Below, in pieces: positions 16,988 to 25,497 of a stretch of DNA of 64,000 nucleotides. The position numbers and the translations under genes are program-made. The stretch spans positions 54,718-118,717 of the forward strand of contig JACYLN010000002.1 in the NCBI GenBank assembly GCA_015272515.1, written 5' to 3'. Positions within the stretch are counted from its first letter, which is position 1, and every line of letters begins with the position of its first letter. Source of the stretch: Leptolyngbyaceae cyanobacterium C42_A2020_001 (GTDB taxonomy: Bacteria; Cyanobacteriota; Cyanobacteriia; Leptolyngbyales; Leptolyngbyaceae). Under the pieces are notes generated by a model. That model ran no database searches. It was not told the origin of the DNA and saw only the letters and a program-made list of their open reading frames with translations.

Positions 16988-17509
16988 ATGGGGCAAAAGA
17001 TGGTGCGGAGGCATGAAGAATTGGAGGTTTACCAACTCGCATTTGAGGCAGCAATGCGAATTTTTGAATTATCAAAGCGGTTTCCCATAGAGGAACGGTA
17101 TTCTTTGACAGATCAAGTGCGACGGTCTTCTCGCTCAGTTTGTGCAAATCTAGCAGAAGCTTGGCAAAAGCGAATTCACGAAGCATCCTTTGTTTCCAAG
17201 TTATCTGATTGCACTGCTGAAGCAGCGGAAACGCAAACATGGATTACATTTGCTCGTCGATGCCACTACCTTGATACCAACGTTGGACAAGATCTTCACC
17301 AAACTTACGATCGCATCCTCAGCATCTTAGTCACTATTATCCAAAACTCCAAAGCCTGGTCTCTCCAACCCGACCCGCCGTTAGCTTCCCACCCCCTCAC
17401 CCCCTCACCCACCCACCTACCCCCTCACCCATCTACCACTCTTCTCCTCCAAATCCACCAGCCCGCCAGCATCAGCGTCACATTACCCAGAACCGTCATT
17501 GCTGCCTGA
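16988..17509 (+). CDS. Four-helix-bundle protein (S23/IVP family), antisense between DUF3593 and DUF2499
   Basis: 173 residues. The first 120 or so match the S23/23S rRNA-intervening-sequence protein family: EELEVYQLAFE, FELSKRFPIEE, YSLTDQVRRSSRSVCANLAEA and CTAEAAETQTW. Family members are small four-helix bundles of about 115-125 residues, often mobile and without a settled function. The remaining 50 residues are a Pro/Ser/Thr tail read from C-rich intergenic repeats and then from the antisense strand of the DUF2499 gene, so the frame overlaps that gene by 85 bp. The tail is probably acquired read-through rather than ancestral. It looks like an insertion into the DUF2499-DUF3593 pair. Confidence 0.8.
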   Translation: MGQKMVRRHEELEVYQLAFEAAMRIFELSKRFPIEERYSLTDQVRRSSRSVCANLAEAWQKRIHEASFVSKLSDCTAEAAETQTWITFARRCHYLDTNVGQDLHQTYDRILSILVTIIQNSKAWSLQPDPPLASHPLTPSPTHLPPHPSTTLLLQIHQPASISVTLPRTVIAA

Positions 17510-17727
17510 AGCGTAACCAGCCAATCAAGGGACGAAGGATTATCAAAAAAATGCCAGGTACAGGCACACATGGCACTCACCAAAGCGGGCAACATCGCAA
17601 AGGACAACGCCCACCAGTAACGCTGGTTTGTGATTTCACCGTAGAGCCAGATCAACCAGATGGCGGCGACCCATTCAATCACGCTAGAAACGTGAATCAC
17701 CCAGGTGGGAATTGAAAGCGCGTTCAT
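17425..17727 (-). CDS. DUF2499 membrane protein
   Basis: A 100-residue integral membrane protein of a family shared by cyanobacteria and chloroplasts, role unknown. Hydrophobic segments are at about 8-26 (VIHVSSVIEWVAAIWLIWL), 37-52 and 71-92 (TLQAAMTVLGNVTLMLAGWWIW). Its stop codon lies within the C-rich repeat that also forms the tail of the opposite-strand S23 gene, so its last few residues (RRRVVDG) may be altered relative to relatives. It is the usual partner of DUF3593, whose gene follows on the same strand after the inserted S23 gene. Confidence 0.8.
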   Translation of the reverse strand: MNALSIPTWVIHVSSVIEWVAAIWLIWLYGEITNQRYWWALSFAMLPALVSAMCACTWHFFDNPSSLDWLVTLQAAMTVLGNVTLMLAGWWIWRRRVVDG

Positions 17728-17739
17728 GCATTTGAGATT

Positions 17740-17835
17740 TGAGATTGCTGATTTTAGATTGTGGACGAATCTGCTTCAATCTACAATCGCTAAAGTTTCG
17801 CAATCTCCAATCTGCAATCCCCAATCTGCAATCTT
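17740..17835. repeat. AATCTGCAATC-type short repeats before csaB
   Basis: Degenerate copies of AATCTGCAATC and its reverse complement fill the space just before the csaB start. They keep an open frame by chance and would extend the gene by 44 codons if the longest frame were used. Similar words precede rppA (60250-60475) and acs (50040-50140). Confidence 0.7.
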
Positions 17836-17836
17836 T

Positions 17837-18877
17837 ATGACTCAGGCGGTTTTATGCGGCTATTACGGTATGGGAAACGGCGGCGATGAGGCGTTGCTGG
17901 CATCGTTGCTGCAAATGTTACCCAGTCATATAACGCCGCTGGTGCTGTCGGGTAATCCGGAGCAAACGCGCGATCGCTACCAGGTTGCCGCCATTAATCG
18001 CAAAGATCCAGTCGCTGTGGTGCAAGCGTTGCGTCAATCGCAGGCGTTTATCTGGGGGGGGGGCAGTTTGATTCAAGATGCCACGAGTGCCTGGAGTCCG
18101 CTTTATTACATAGGCTTGATGCAACTGGCGCAGCGGTTGGGGTTGACAACGATCGCCTGGGCGCAAGGCATTGGACCGTTGCAGCGATCGCAAACCCGGT
18201 GGCTGGCGCGGCAAACTTTTGCCAACTGCACCGCTATCAGTGTTCGGGATAGCGGCTCAGCAGCGCTCCTGTCCGATTGGGGCATTCCCTTTACCCTATC
18301 ACCCGATCCTGTCTGGGCAATGGACTCTCAACCGGTAGAAAAGCTGTGGGATTTGCCCGCCCCCAGAGTGGCCGTGAACTTGCGGAGCCATCCCAAACTC
18401 ACTCCGGCTCACATCACCCATTTAACGCAGGCATTGATCGATTTCCAAAAGGCAACACAGACCTGTATCTTGCTGGTGCCGTTTCAGAAGTCTCAAGATC
18501 TGGCGATCGCGGAAGCCATTCAGCCCCAACTTCCAGGCGTTAGCAAAATTTTGATGCTGGAAGATCCAATGCAATTAAAAGGGGTGTTTCGCGGAGTGGA
18601 AATGGCGATCGCCATGCGTCTGCACGGGCTAATTATGGCGGCAGCGGAAGAATGTCGCTGTTTTGCCCTCAGTTATGACCCTAAAGTTAGCCGTTTGATG
18701 AACGATCTCTCCATACCCGGCTGGGAATTAGACCAGATTCCCCAAAATCCCAACACCATTTGCCAAATCTGGCTTAATCACTACGCCAATGGAGAAGCGC
18801 TTTCCCCCGATCAAATTCGTTTTTTAATTGATCGGGCACTCATCCATCAAGCAGTATTACACAACACATTGAGTTGA
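17837..18877 (+). CDS. csaB: Polysaccharide pyruvyl transferase CsaB
   Basis: Transfers pyruvate from phosphoenolpyruvate to cell-wall or S-layer-linked glycan, forming a ketal. 346 residues from MTQAVLCGYYGMGNGGDE, the characteristic N-terminus; the frame upstream is repeat-derived. Conserved features include the glycine-rich FIWGGGSLIQD (about 71-81), WAQGIGPL, ISVRDSGSA and the late MRLHGLIMAA motif with its catalytic-type histidine near residue 264. A run of ten G (18054-18063) encodes the GGG of that glycine-rich motif. It is usually a single gene in cyanobacteria and is not part of the polysaccharide operon at the left end. Confidence 0.92.
   Translation: MTQAVLCGYYGMGNGGDEALLASLLQMLPSHITPLVLSGNPEQTRDRYQVAAINRKDPVAVVQALRQSQAFIWGGGSLIQDATSAWSPLYYIGLMQLAQRLGLTTIAWAQGIGPLQRSQTRWLARQTFANCTAISVRDSGSAALLSDWGIPFTLSPDPVWAMDSQPVEKLWDLPAPRVAVNLRSHPKLTPAHITHLTQALIDFQKATQTCILLVPFQKSQDLAIAEAIQPQLPGVSKILMLEDPMQLKGVFRGVEMAIAMRLHGLIMAAAEECRCFALSYDPKVSRLMNDLSIPGWELDQIPQNPNTICQIWLNHYANGEALSPDQIRFLIDRALIHQAVLHNTLS
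18054..18063 (+). repeat. Ten-base G homopolymer inside csaB
   Basis: Ten consecutive G within the codons for WGGGS. Gain or loss of one base would shift the frame at about residue 75. Confidence 0.9.
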
Positions 18878-19089
18878 CTTTTGTTTCGGAAATCCTGACA
18901 AATTCGTTAAAACTGTTTTTTTGTGCTATTTGATTGGGGGAGTTGTTTGATATGCCCGTCTCGCGAAGACAACCCCGGTCAACAAAAACGGATTCTGAAA
19001 ATCGATGCTCACTTTTGAAAACCAGGTATATCATAAGCAACGCATTGACCAGTTTGCCCTAAAGAGCTGACTTCCAGGATTCAAGCGCT

Positions 19090-20844
19090 ATGAGTGAAGC
19101 CGTTAACCCAAATATGACTCCAGATCCTTCCCTGTCTGATGATGCTAATCCAGCCGATACGTCGAGCGAACCTGAGGGTGCTCAATCTCCATCCCAGGAG
19201 GAATGGCAAACCGTGGATTTCCCTGGAGCCATTAGCGTTGACACTATTCCGCTTGAACCAGTGCCCATCGTTGTTAACTCGGAGTCCGTTGCGAACCCAT
19301 CTCCCTCAACAGCCGACTCTACTAGCCTGGTAGAACAGCTTCAGCACGAAAATGCCGTTCTCAAAACCCAGGTTGCCCAGCTCGAAGAAGATTTGTCCCA
19401 AGTGCAAATTGAACTTCAGCTAGAGGTTGCCCGGTTTTACTGCAAAGAGGAGGAAGCAGAAGCCGCTTCAGCAAGCGATCGCGCGTCTGAAGATCTCGTC
19501 GCTGCCCAAGAGAAACTGACCCAACTCACCCAAGACCTGACACAGACTCAGCAAGCAGTGCAGCAAAAACAAGCCACTATCGATATCCTGACTCAGCAAC
19601 TAGAAACCAGTCAACAGCGCATCGCCCAACTAGAGCGAGATTGTGCCCTCAGTCAGCAACGTTACAACGAGCAATTGCAGTTGGTGTCTCAAGCAGAAAA
19701 TACCTGTCGCGATCTGCGAATGCGGCTGCATCGCCAACAGCAGCAAACCTTACAATTCAAAGCGGCGTTGGAAAAAAGCATCGAACTGCATTCAACGGTT
19801 GAGCCAAACCAGTCTGAGCCTGTCGCTGTTGAAGACGTTTCGCCCAGTTCAGGCGTAGGAACTGCTTCATTTATTCCCAAAGCACAGCCCGTCCGCCCCT
19901 GGTCAACGCCTTCTGGCAGTTCCACGCCCCAACTCTACTCGATCTCGCGGCAAACCTCGTCTGGTCTGCCAAACCTGCTGTCCAAACTGGCGAAGCAAGA
20001 ACCCACGATCGCCCCTGCCCACATGCCAGATCCGCGATCGCCTGAGCCAACTAATTCGGCTACAACCACACCCCATCCAGAAACGGCAGAAGCTACTCAG
20101 CCCCAGCCGCCAGCACCCGCAGAGCCTCACAGTAATGTGCTGGAGGGATTGTTCCCGATTCCGGCTTCTCCAGCCAGCACTCCCGCTCAACCTCCCCACG
20201 AAGCGGTGTTTGATCTGAGTCCATTCATTGAAGCGGGAGAAGTGGATTCTGCCCTGCTTGCCGCTGCCAACGATTCCACCACAGACAATGTGCTACATCC
20301 CATTAAAGTAGATGCTGAAACAGACACACCCGCTGCTGGAGACACCCTCTGGGCAGACCTCGCTCGTTTAATTGAACCAGAACTGCTTGAAGAACCTGAA
20401 GCTGTACTCGATTTAGAGACAGAGGCGATCGCTCCAGAGCCATCCCCAACGGCTCCAGCAACTCCCCTTCACGAAATTCCAGCGCAACGGCTGAGAGAAC
20501 CAGATATTTCAGCCTTTGCCGCCGCCAAATCCTTGCCACCGCTCTCCTTCTCCATTTCAAATCAAGAAACAAGCAATTCTATTGCAGAAGAACCCATTGT
20601 CATCCCGCATAACCCCTTCCCCTCCTTCACATTGCGCCCCCTTGAGGCATCTGGAGACATGGGGGAAGAGTCCAGGGGTGAAATGCACTTGGCAAACTCC
20701 CTAGAGTCGGCATCCCTCCCAGCTACAGAACCCGACTCTCCCATGCCACCCAATTGGCCTTCGCCCATTCTGTATCCGTTCCGGCAACCCAAGAAGTTGA
20801 AATCGATGGCAGCCGTAGATCTCCCCAGCTTTCCACGGGGATAG
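19090..20844 (+). CDS. Coiled-coil, proline-rich cyanobacterial protein of unknown function
   Basis: 584 residues, not assigned to a characterised family. Residues 1-90 are acidic and disordered; about 90-245 form a Glu/Gln-rich coiled coil (LVEQLQHENAVLKTQVAQLE onward) that ends in a conserved-looking CRDLRMRLHRQ...QFKAALEKS segment; about 250-550 are Pro/Ser/Ala-rich and probably disordered; a basic C-terminal motif (YPFRQPKKLKS) closes the protein. There is no signal peptide or membrane segment. The layout suggests a scaffold or cytoskeleton-associated protein, but no function is claimed. It converges with the CruA-type cyclase gene, with only 7 bp between the stops. Confidence 0.75.
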   Translation: MSEAVNPNMTPDPSLSDDANPADTSSEPEGAQSPSQEEWQTVDFPGAISVDTIPLEPVPIVVNSESVANPSPSTADSTSLVEQLQHENAVLKTQVAQLEEDLSQVQIELQLEVARFYCKEEEAEAASASDRASEDLVAAQEKLTQLTQDLTQTQQAVQQKQATIDILTQQLETSQQRIAQLERDCALSQQRYNEQLQLVSQAENTCRDLRMRLHRQQQQTLQFKAALEKSIELHSTVEPNQSEPVAVEDVSPSSGVGTASFIPKAQPVRPWSTPSGSSTPQLYSISRQTSSGLPNLLSKLAKQEPTIAPAHMPDPRSPEPTNSATTTPHPETAEATQPQPPAPAEPHSNVLEGLFPIPASPASTPAQPPHEAVFDLSPFIEAGEVDSALLAAANDSTTDNVLHPIKVDAETDTPAAGDTLWADLARLIEPELLEEPEAVLDLETEAIAPEPSPTAPATPLHEIPAQRLREPDISAFAAAKSLPPLSFSISNQETSNSIAEEPIVIPHNPFPSFTLRPLEASGDMGEESRGEMHLANSLESASLPATEPDSPMPPNWPSPILYPFRQPKKLKSMAAVDLPSFPRG

Positions 20845-20851
20845 GCAAGAT

Positions 20852-23053
20852 TTAACTCAGAGGAGTTGTTGATTCCTGAATTTTCGTTTGGTTAGAATCC
20901 ACGCCTGGCTGGTTGGCAAGAACGGTTGACAGGGGTTGATGCCGGACTGTTTGAGGAAATCCCATACCATCCGTCACTGCGTAAGACTGCACCAGTAGCC
21001 AGAACCATAGAGCCGGAAACTTTGGTTCCAACCAGGGCTGAATCTGCTGCACCCATTGCGGAAACCAACCTCTCAATAGGGCACTAACAAATGCCCTCAA
21101 TGTAAAGTCGAGATAGCTGCCTACCCAGCGCACCAGATCTTTAGGTCCTGCCAGTTGCCAGATCCACAAGAGCAGGGAGGGATTTTGCCAGGCGGCTTTC
21201 AGTGCCATGCGGTTAAATGGTAACCAGCCCACCCGGTCTTTGATAAACGCTTCGGCAACGGCAGGCGGTTCGGAGGCGAGAATGCCAAAAAAGGTATTGA
21301 GCATGGCGTTGATACGCTCTGGTGGGATGAATTGCCCCGTTGGCACCATCATGCCTTTCGAGAAAAGCCAGGTGACAGCAATGTTGCTTTGAAACGCTCG
21401 AATGCTGTTCAACGATCGCGCATCTAACAAATCGTGTTTGAGGGCAGTATCCAGTAAGTGGATCAACCGAGGCAGATTGCGAATGAGAGAGCCAAACCCT
21501 GTAAACACTAAGGGCGACTGAAGCGAAGCCGCATCTCCGATCGCGACCAGTCGATCAATGGCAACCGTGCGATCGCGATCGCCCACACTAAAGTGCCCCG
21601 GAATATAGCCAAACGTCGGCTTCTTCCACACCAGTTCATCCATATTGCAGCGACGATATTCTGGCAAGATGGTGAAAAAGTCTTCATACATCTCCAGCAG
21701 CGAACCAGGATTTTCTGGATGCACCTGATGGTAGTGAAACAGGTAAAAGGTCAACTCATCGTTTTCCGCCGGAAATAACTCCCAAATCAGTTGCCGTCCC
21801 CGTGAAATATCGCCGTGGCTATTGAGTACGTCGCCATAATGAACATCCCACACTCCCGGCTCAAACCCTCTGGAAATCACCGCGCCCACCGTAGGACACA
21901 CGCTATCAAACGCTCGTCCACCATTTAACTGCCACGCGATCGGCGATGCCGTTCCCATCGCATCTACCAGCAACCGCCCAGTCACCTCTTTTGTTGCTTG
22001 CGTTGGCAAATGCCGACACTGCACCGTCACCTGCAAATCAGTCACATCTGCCCGCACAAACTCCGTTTCATCCCAAATCTCCCCCCCCCACGCCCGCAAC
22101 TTCTCGCCACACACCAGCAGCAGTTTCTCCGCATCTAGTCCCACATTCAAGACAGTTGGGGTGTGCAGCACTGGCGCTTTTGCCTGGGGTGGATTATTGG
22201 CATCAAAAAACTTGTGAAACCCGTCTACATACTCCCTCGCAATTAAGCTTTCAAACTCATCCTGGCTAAACAGCCCCAAATCAATCACGCTCTGGAACTC
22301 ACTCCGAGAAATATTCCATTCCCGGTTCATCTTGCCAAAGGGCATCCGCTCAATTAACAGAACCCGATAGCCCAACCGCGCCATCGCCGCCGCATGAATC
22401 ACGCCGAGAGCACCACCCAGGTAGATTAGGTCGTAAGAAGGCGAGGGGATAGGGGATAGGGGATAGGGGATAGAGATAACTTCCTCACCTTCTGGCTTCT
22501 GCCCTCCATCCTCTACCTTCTGCCCTTTAAAAATCACCTGCTGTGGTTGCTGAGGGTTTTGCACGCTTTCGCGCCAGCGTTGCTCCCACCAGTAGACCCG
22601 CGTCAGGTCGTACTCGCCATTGGGCATTTTCTGAAAATACTTAACGGTGAGTGGGTATCGAGCAGATAGCGCATCAAAGATTGAGGTTTGGCTGAGGTCG
22701 ATTTGGGGAGGGATGGGATAGTCGTTAGGAAATTGTTGCCGGATCGACTGGATCAGGTATCGTAGAGTGTTCTTTTCGTTGGGAAGGGGTTGGTCCGCCC
22801 AGCGAAAAGCTTTGAGGTAGGTCGTTCGTTGAACAGACCAAACAAAAATAGAAAGTTCGTTATCTAAATTTGCTTGATTAACGGAGGTTTCAGAAATGGA
22901 AGTTTTATGAGAATTCCTTTGGGAGAACTTAAAACGAGTACCCTCTGGGGTGATGATTTTTTCCCCATATCCAGGATTGAATACGTCTTGTAGCCATCGT
23001 TTGACGGCATTTGTATCTGGAGTTGGGACTTCAATATAAAGAATCTCCTTCAT
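20852..23053 (-). CDS. CruA/CruP-family lycopene cyclase-like flavoprotein
   Basis: 733 residues from MKEILYIEVP (ATG at 23053; a longer frame adds ten unlikely residues). The N-terminal 170 residues, with FNPGYGEKIITPEGTRFKF, are typical of the CruA branch. The dinucleotide fold follows: DLIYLGGALGVIHA (about 208-221), VLLIER, the EWNISR motif (245-250), LLVDAMG, and LVAIGDAASLQSPL near the flavin. CruA and CruP are FAD/NAD(P)H-dependent enzymes for beta-cyclisation of lycopene or a paralogous role against oxidised carotenoids. Residues about 177-207 are encoded by intergenic-type repeats, including four tandem heptamers, and separate the N-terminal region from the flavin domain. CruA versus CruP needs phylogeny. 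Confidence 0.85.
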   Translation of the reverse strand: MKEILYIEVPTPDTNAVKRWLQDVFNPGYGEKIITPEGTRFKFSQRNSHKTSISETSVNQANLDNELSIFVWSVQRTTYLKAFRWADQPLPNEKNTLRYLIQSIRQQFPNDYPIPPQIDLSQTSIFDALSARYPLTVKYFQKMPNGEYDLTRVYWWEQRWRESVQNPQQPQQVIFKGQKVEDGGQKPEGEEVISIPYPLSPIPSPSYDLIYLGGALGVIHAAAMARLGYRVLLIERMPFGKMNREWNISRSEFQSVIDLGLFSQDEFESLIAREYVDGFHKFFDANNPPQAKAPVLHTPTVLNVGLDAEKLLLVCGEKLRAWGGEIWDETEFVRADVTDLQVTVQCRHLPTQATKEVTGRLLVDAMGTASPIAWQLNGGRAFDSVCPTVGAVISRGFEPGVWDVHYGDVLNSHGDISRGRQLIWELFPAENDELTFYLFHYHQVHPENPGSLLEMYEDFFTILPEYRRCNMDELVWKKPTFGYIPGHFSVGDRDRTVAIDRLVAIGDAASLQSPLVFTGFGSLIRNLPRLIHLLDTALKHDLLDARSLNSIRAFQSNIAVTWLFSKGMMVPTGQFIPPERINAMLNTFFGILASEPPAVAEAFIKDRVGWLPFNRMALKAAWQNPSLLLWIWQLAGPKDLVRWVGSYLDFTLRAFVSALLRGWFPQWVQQIQPWLEPKFPALWFWLLVQSYAVTDGMGFPQTVRHQPLSTVLANQPGVDSNQTKIQESTTPLS
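22445..22472. repeat. Four tandem GGGGATA heptamers within the CruA-family gene
   Basis: Four perfect direct copies of a 7-bp unit (coding strand TATCCCC). The unit is not a multiple of three, so each reading passes through all frames and only changes of three copies keep the frame. It resembles the short tandemly repeated repetitive sequences described in filamentous cyanobacteria. Adjacent sequence to about 22530 is built of related words. Confidence 0.88.
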
Positions 23054-23194
23054 TTGGCTTCTAAAAACTCCACAATGAACCACAAAAAATCTGGGTTAAG
23101 AAGTGCTTAAACCGCGTTAGACTTCGTCAACGATAGCTAAAAAACTTTACACGGTTCTCATATTATTCACGCGATCGCTCCCATCTATTCCGCC

Positions 23195-23428
23195 ATGAAC
23201 TATCCTATTCCAGCAAGCTCCCATGAAGTTGTTGCACTTCGGCAAAAAACTGTAAACGAAGAGTTGATTGCCTCTGCGATCGCCGGAGTGATCCAGGTTG
23301 CCCGTTCCAGTGGGCAATCGTTAGAAGAACTGATGACCGAAATTATGGCAGACGATGCCCTGCTTGATGCTCAGCAGCGTCGCTGGCTGGGAGAAGTGGT
23401 AGCAGTTGCCTGGGAAGAACTCCCCTGA
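23195..23428 (+). CDS. Small conserved-looking protein, function unknown
   Basis: 77 residues, acidic, predicted all-helical (EELIASAIAGVIQVARSSG, LEELMTEIMADDALL, QQRRWLGEVVAVAWEELP). The codon pattern fits the neighbours and it includes a HIP1 site in frame. No cysteines, signal or membrane segment. It sits 141 bp after the divergent CruA-type gene and 88 bp before the aminotransferase, on the same strand as the latter, so co-transcription is possible. No known domain was recognised. Confidence 0.65.
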   Translation: MNYPIPASSHEVVALRQKTVNEELIASAIAGVIQVARSSGQSLEELMTEIMADDALLDAQQRRWLGEVVAVAWEELP

Positions 23429-23516
23429 TTTAGGGTAAGCGGGAAACGGGAATTAAACGAATGCCCTATGATCGATCAGCAACTCATTTAAGATTTCAAG
23501 GGGCTGAGACAGAGCG

Positions 23517-24671
23517 ATGGACAACAAATTGATGCTGATGATTCCGGGACCAACGCCAGTGCCGGAGAAAGTTCTGTTGGCGATGGCAAAGCATCCAATG
23601 GGGCATCGCAGCGGTGATTTCTCTGAAATCATGGCAGAGATCACGCAGAATTTGAAGTGGCTACACCAGACCCAGAATGATCTGCTGATCTTGACTGCCA
23701 GCGGAACGGGGGCAATGGAAGCTGGGATTATTAATTTTTTGAGTCCGGGCGATCGCGTCTTGGTAGGCTGTAACGGCAAGTTTGGCGATCGCTGGGGTGA
23801 AGTATGCGACGCTTATGGGCTACAAACCGAACGAATTACGGCTGAATGGGGTAAAGCCCTTGATCCAGAGCAGTTTCGTGAACAGCTAGAAGCCGATAAA
23901 GAGAAAACGATTAAAGCTGTGATCATTACGCACAGCGAAACATCCACAGGGGTTTTGAATGATCTGGAAACGATCAACCGTCATGTAAAAGCTCATGGCG
24001 AGGCGCTGATCATGGTTGATACAGTGACAAGTTTGGGAGCCGTGAGTGTGCCCGTGGATCAGTGGGGTTTGGATGTGGTGGCATCCGGTTCGCAAAAAGG
24101 CTACATGATTCCTCCAGGTCTTGGCTTTGTCGCAGTCAGTACAAAAGCCTGGGAGGCTTACAAAACAGCAAAATTGCCTCGGTATTACCTGGATCTGGGT
24201 AAATACCGGAAGGACGCAGCGAAAAACACAACCCCCTTCACGCCACCTGTGAATATGTTCTTTGGGCTGCAAGTTGCCCTGCAAATGATGCAGGCTGAGG
24301 GGTTAGAAAATATCTTTGCCCGGCACAAACGGCTTACAGCCGCCAGTCGGGCAGCGGTGAAGGCATTGGGGCTGCCCCTCTTCGCTCCCGATGATGCCGC
24401 CAGTCCCGCAATTACTGCTGTAGCCCCAGCCGGAGTGGATGCAGAAAAGATTCGCTCTGTGATGAAGAAGCGGTTTGATATTGTACTGGCAGGTGGGCAA
24501 GATCATTTGAAAGGCAAGATTTTCCGCATTGGCCATTTGGGATTTGTGAGCGATCGCGATATTCTCGCGGCAATCAGTTCCCTCGAAGCAACCCTGCTGG
24601 AATTAGGCTACGAGCAATTTTCGCCTGGCGCAGGTATTACGGCTGCTTCAAAGGTAATTGCAGAACTGTGA
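23517..24671 (+). CDS. Alanine/serine-glyoxylate aminotransferase family protein
   Basis: PLP-dependent fold-type I aminotransferase of 384 residues, likely using alanine or serine with glyoxylate in photorespiratory metabolism; cyanobacterial relatives were once labelled the small hydrogenase subunit. Motifs: MIPGPTPVPEKV at the start, GHRSGDF, SGTGAMEAG (about 61-69) for the cofactor phosphate, VDTVTSLGA, and the Schiff-base lysine in SGSQKGYM (about 193). Residue choice alone does not settle the amino donor. A strong terminator follows the stop by 15 bp. Confidence 0.9.
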   Translation: MDNKLMLMIPGPTPVPEKVLLAMAKHPMGHRSGDFSEIMAEITQNLKWLHQTQNDLLILTASGTGAMEAGIINFLSPGDRVLVGCNGKFGDRWGEVCDAYGLQTERITAEWGKALDPEQFREQLEADKEKTIKAVIITHSETSTGVLNDLETINRHVKAHGEALIMVDTVTSLGAVSVPVDQWGLDVVASGSQKGYMIPPGLGFVAVSTKAWEAYKTAKLPRYYLDLGKYRKDAAKNTTPFTPPVNMFFGLQVALQMMQAEGLENIFARHKRLTAASRAAVKALGLPLFAPDDAASPAITAVAPAGVDAEKIRSVMKKRFDIVLAGGQDHLKGKIFRIGHLGFVSDRDILAAISSLEATLLELGYEQFSPGAGITAASKVIAEL

Positions 24672-24686
24672 AATGAACTCCCATTA

Positions 24687-24719
24687 AAAAGCGGACTTGA
24701 TGATTATCAGTCCGCTTTT
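24687..24719 (+). terminator. Rho-independent-type terminator after the aminotransferase gene
   Basis: Perfect 11-bp stem AAAAGCGGACT / AGTCCGCTTTT with an 11-base loop. The stem itself supplies a T-run on either strand, so it can terminate in both directions. Confidence 0.88.
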
Positions 24720-24847
24720 CTGTTGAATGTTTAACGAATGATTGAATGTCGTTGGTGGAGATCCGTTTAGCTGTCGCACCAATACCACAATCAATAGACT
24801 CATACTTTTTCCTCCCGAATAGGCTGCACCAAAAGTCGCAGAAAATT

Positions 24848-25039
24848 TCAGGCGTTTTCGAGCCAGTCGTAAATTCGCTCCAGTTGTTCCAACGTGACCA
24901 GCCCATATTGCCAAAGAATCATAGGCAACGGTCCTGGATCTTGTTCGGAATGGCGTAACGCGATCGCGATCGAAGACGCAGAAATCGCGAGTTCTTCTTG
25001 AAGAAAACGAATAAGTCGAGCGTAAGTTGAGGGTCCCAT
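24848..25039 (-). CDS. DUF2949 protein
   Basis: A 63-residue cyanobacteria-specific family member of unknown role. Recognisable features are LIRFLQEELAISASSI in the first half and the closing PMILWQYGLVTLEQLERIYDWLE. It is probably a small helical protein with a helix-turn-helix-like arrangement, but no DNA-binding evidence exists here. The upstream sequence GGAGGAGGTGAAGC gives a strong Shine-Dalgarno before the ATG at 25039. Single-gene unit, convergent with the aminotransferase. Confidence 0.82.
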   Translation of the reverse strand: MGPSTYARLIRFLQEELAISASSIAIALRHSEQDPGPLPMILWQYGLVTLEQLERIYDWLENA

Positions 25040-25497
25040 AAATGCTTCACCTCCTCCAGGACTCCAGTAGAAATGTCGATTGAACTAGTCGTCGGAACTA
25101 TCATCCTTGTTCCTGACAAATGCCAAGACCAAACGTTGAAACATCACAGAGCCTGTTTCAAGAAACTCAGTCGATGTAAAACCCACTCAAGCTTCAGTTC
25201 TAACCAACTATTAACAGGGAATCAATATTACTGTCAGCCTCATACACAGTCATTGAATTCTGTGAATCGACTCAGGCCAGCAACCCAATGTTCAGTCAAG
25301 GTTAGAGAAATCTGCAAAGACAAAACTCTACCTCACGAAAGATTACCGTATATTCCTGAGGAAAAATTAAAGGATTCCTAAATATATGTGAACTCTAGAT
25401 AAACTTTGAATCTCGGACCCTTTAACGCTTTTGGGACGAGAGATAGAGCATCAGGTAGAGGGGGAAACTTGTCGAGAAAAACCACGGCACTTCTAAC
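25040..25497. other. Intergenic region without a supported gene
   Basis: 458 bp between two leftward genes. A 102-codon open frame on the plus strand lacks a Shine-Dalgarno and reads as low-quality protein (many Cys, His and Lys in no pattern). Promoter for the DUF2949 gene presumably lies at the left end. Confidence 0.5.

Noticed and set aside
17365..17455. Possible CRISPR-like array
   Set aside because: Repeat words are degenerate, touch each other and have no unique spacers; no cas gene is near. The same applies to 10590-10805, 37205-37297 and 59332-59594.
17705..17836. N-terminal extension of csaB
   Set aside because: Encoded by AATCTGCAATC-type repeats; the family N-terminus starts at MTQAVLCGYYG.
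24637..24914. Two overlapping minus-strand frames of 76-89 codons
   Set aside because: They cross the aminotransferase stop and its terminator, and conflict with the DUF2949 gene start context.
25073..25381. 102-codon open frame on the plus strand
   Set aside because: No Shine-Dalgarno, no domain, irregular composition.
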